A DNA stretch of 7,340 bases from Bacteroidota bacterium (lineage in GTDB: Bacteria; Bacteroidota; Bacteroidia; 2-12-FULL-35-15): contig JAIOQD010000016.1 in assembly GCA_021413595.1 (NCBI GenBank), forward strand, positions 1 to 7,340. The letters run 5' to 3'. The notes under the pieces are model-generated. The model had not been told where the DNA came from and searched no databases. It saw only the letters and a list, made by a program, of their open reading frames with translations. A program made the position numbers and the translations under genes. Shown in pieces: positions 7,007-7,340 of the stretch. Position 1 is the first letter of the stretch, and each line of letters opens with the position of its first letter.

Positions 7007-7119
7007 TGGAAGTGTTTTGTGAACAGGTAATACAGAACGATCTGTATGATCAGCACAGCAATTACAAGGAAATATACATTCCTCCAGCTTTTCAGGAAGG
7101 GTGGTTTACCATTATCCAT
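7003..7119 (-). CDS. 38-residue single-pass membrane protein between deacetylase and symporter
   Basis: A very small gene in the gap between the two larger genes. The product starts MDNGKPPFLKSWRNVYF and continues into one hydrophobic helix (VYFLVIAVLIIQIVLYYLF, about residues 15-33), ending TKHFQ. The basic KSWR before the helix predicts an N-in topology. Support for its being real comes from spacing: its ATG lies one base after the stop of the upstream gene (TAA A ATG), and its TGA overlaps the symporter ATG by four bases. It therefore fills the gap exactly. No known family is assigned. A role as a small accessory or stabilising subunit of the symporter is plausible; coupling translation alone is the alternative. 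Confidence 0.75.
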   Translation of the reverse strand: MDNGKPPFLKSWRNVYFLVIAVLIIQIVLYYLFTKHFQ

Positions 7120-7120
7120 T

Positions 7121-7340
7121 TTATTTCTGTGCAGGTACACTTAATAAGTTAACAAATAGGCGGTAAGCACCGGGAACACCTGCCGGAAGCTCCCTGAAAA
7201 AAGCCAGCCCTGTATAAACAAAATTCCCTTTACCGTATTTACTAATGATCAAACTGCCTTCGTGTGGCTTTTCCCCGGGGTCATTCATCGAAAGCACCTT
7301 TTCATAATTTTCGTTCAACTCCGTAGCGAAATAAATCCCC
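7121..7340 (-). CDS. C-terminal end of a probable PIG-L/LmbE-family deacetylase (5' part beyond window)
   Basis: The last 72 codons of a longer gene; the frame is open to the window edge and a TTG at 7318 is internal rather than a start, since GIYFATE precedes it. The fragment reads YEKVLSMNDPGEKPHEGSL, then ISKYGKGNFVYTGL, FFRELPAGVPGAYRLF and NLLSVPAQK. From memory this matches the C-terminal glutamine-amidotransferase-like region of large (about 800-residue) Bacteroidota proteins that have an N-terminal PIG-L metal-dependent deacetylase domain. The zinc-binding catalytic motifs would lie outside the window, so the activity cannot be confirmed here. It is the upstream gene of a tightly packed operon, with its TAA one base before the next ATG. 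A different protein with a ThuA/GATase-like C-terminal end is the main alternative. Confidence 0.65.
   Translation of the reverse strand, partial: GIYFATELNENYEKVLSMNDPGEKPHEGSLIISKYGKGNFVYTGLAFFRELPAGVPGAYRLFVNLLSVPAQK

Noticed and set aside
7316..7318. Start codon (TTG) for a 65-residue protein on the minus strand
   Set aside because: The frame continues upstream to the window edge (GIYFATE) and the sequence looks like the C-terminal end of a larger protein.

Overview
The window looks like a chromosomal segment from a member of the Bacteroidota, probably of the Chitinophagia/Sphingobacteriia type (the class is an inference). The evidence is a type IX secretion (T9SS) C-terminal sorting domain on a giant FG-GAP/Ig repeat protein, a DUF2911 protein, a Bacteroidota-type sodium:solute symporter, AT-rich DNA, A-rich leaders instead of Shine-Dalgarno sites, and TAnnTTTG promoter elements before two genes.

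Left half (1-3503, + strand): the 3' part of one very large secreted or surface protein whose 5' end lies outside the window. It has eleven visible FG-GAP/VCBS-type repeats (about 49 residues, 147 bp each), then six Ig-like repeats (78-80 residues), one further Ig-like domain and a T9SS sorting domain. Its task is probably adhesion or another cell-surface function; no enzymatic domain is visible.

Middle (3504-5299, + strand): a small secreted-protein gene broken by an apparent one-base frameshift just after the signal peptide (3641-4049), then an intact DUF2911 gene with a C-terminal TPR-like tail (4225-5085). A good intrinsic terminator follows at 5108-5142. Next is a 121-bp element with imperfect terminal inverted repeats (5171-5291), which fills most of the space between the two convergent transcription units.

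Right part (minus strand, read from 7340 down to 5300): a compact three-gene operon. It holds the C-terminal end of what looks like a large PIG-L/LmbE-family deacetylase, a 38-residue single-pass membrane protein that starts one base after its stop, and a 568-residue sodium:solute symporter whose ATG overlaps the small gene's stop (ATGA). The spacing implies translational coupling and a shared function, plausibly uptake and deacetylation of an amide-bearing (N-acetylated) solute, but the substrate cannot be read from the sequence.

No rRNA, tRNA, CRISPR array, transposase or phage gene was found, and no stretch over 300 bases lacks a gene. The items most worth following up are the 38-residue coupled membrane ORF, the palindromic intergenic element, the frameshifted secreted protein and the paired palindromes at the DUF2911 promoter.
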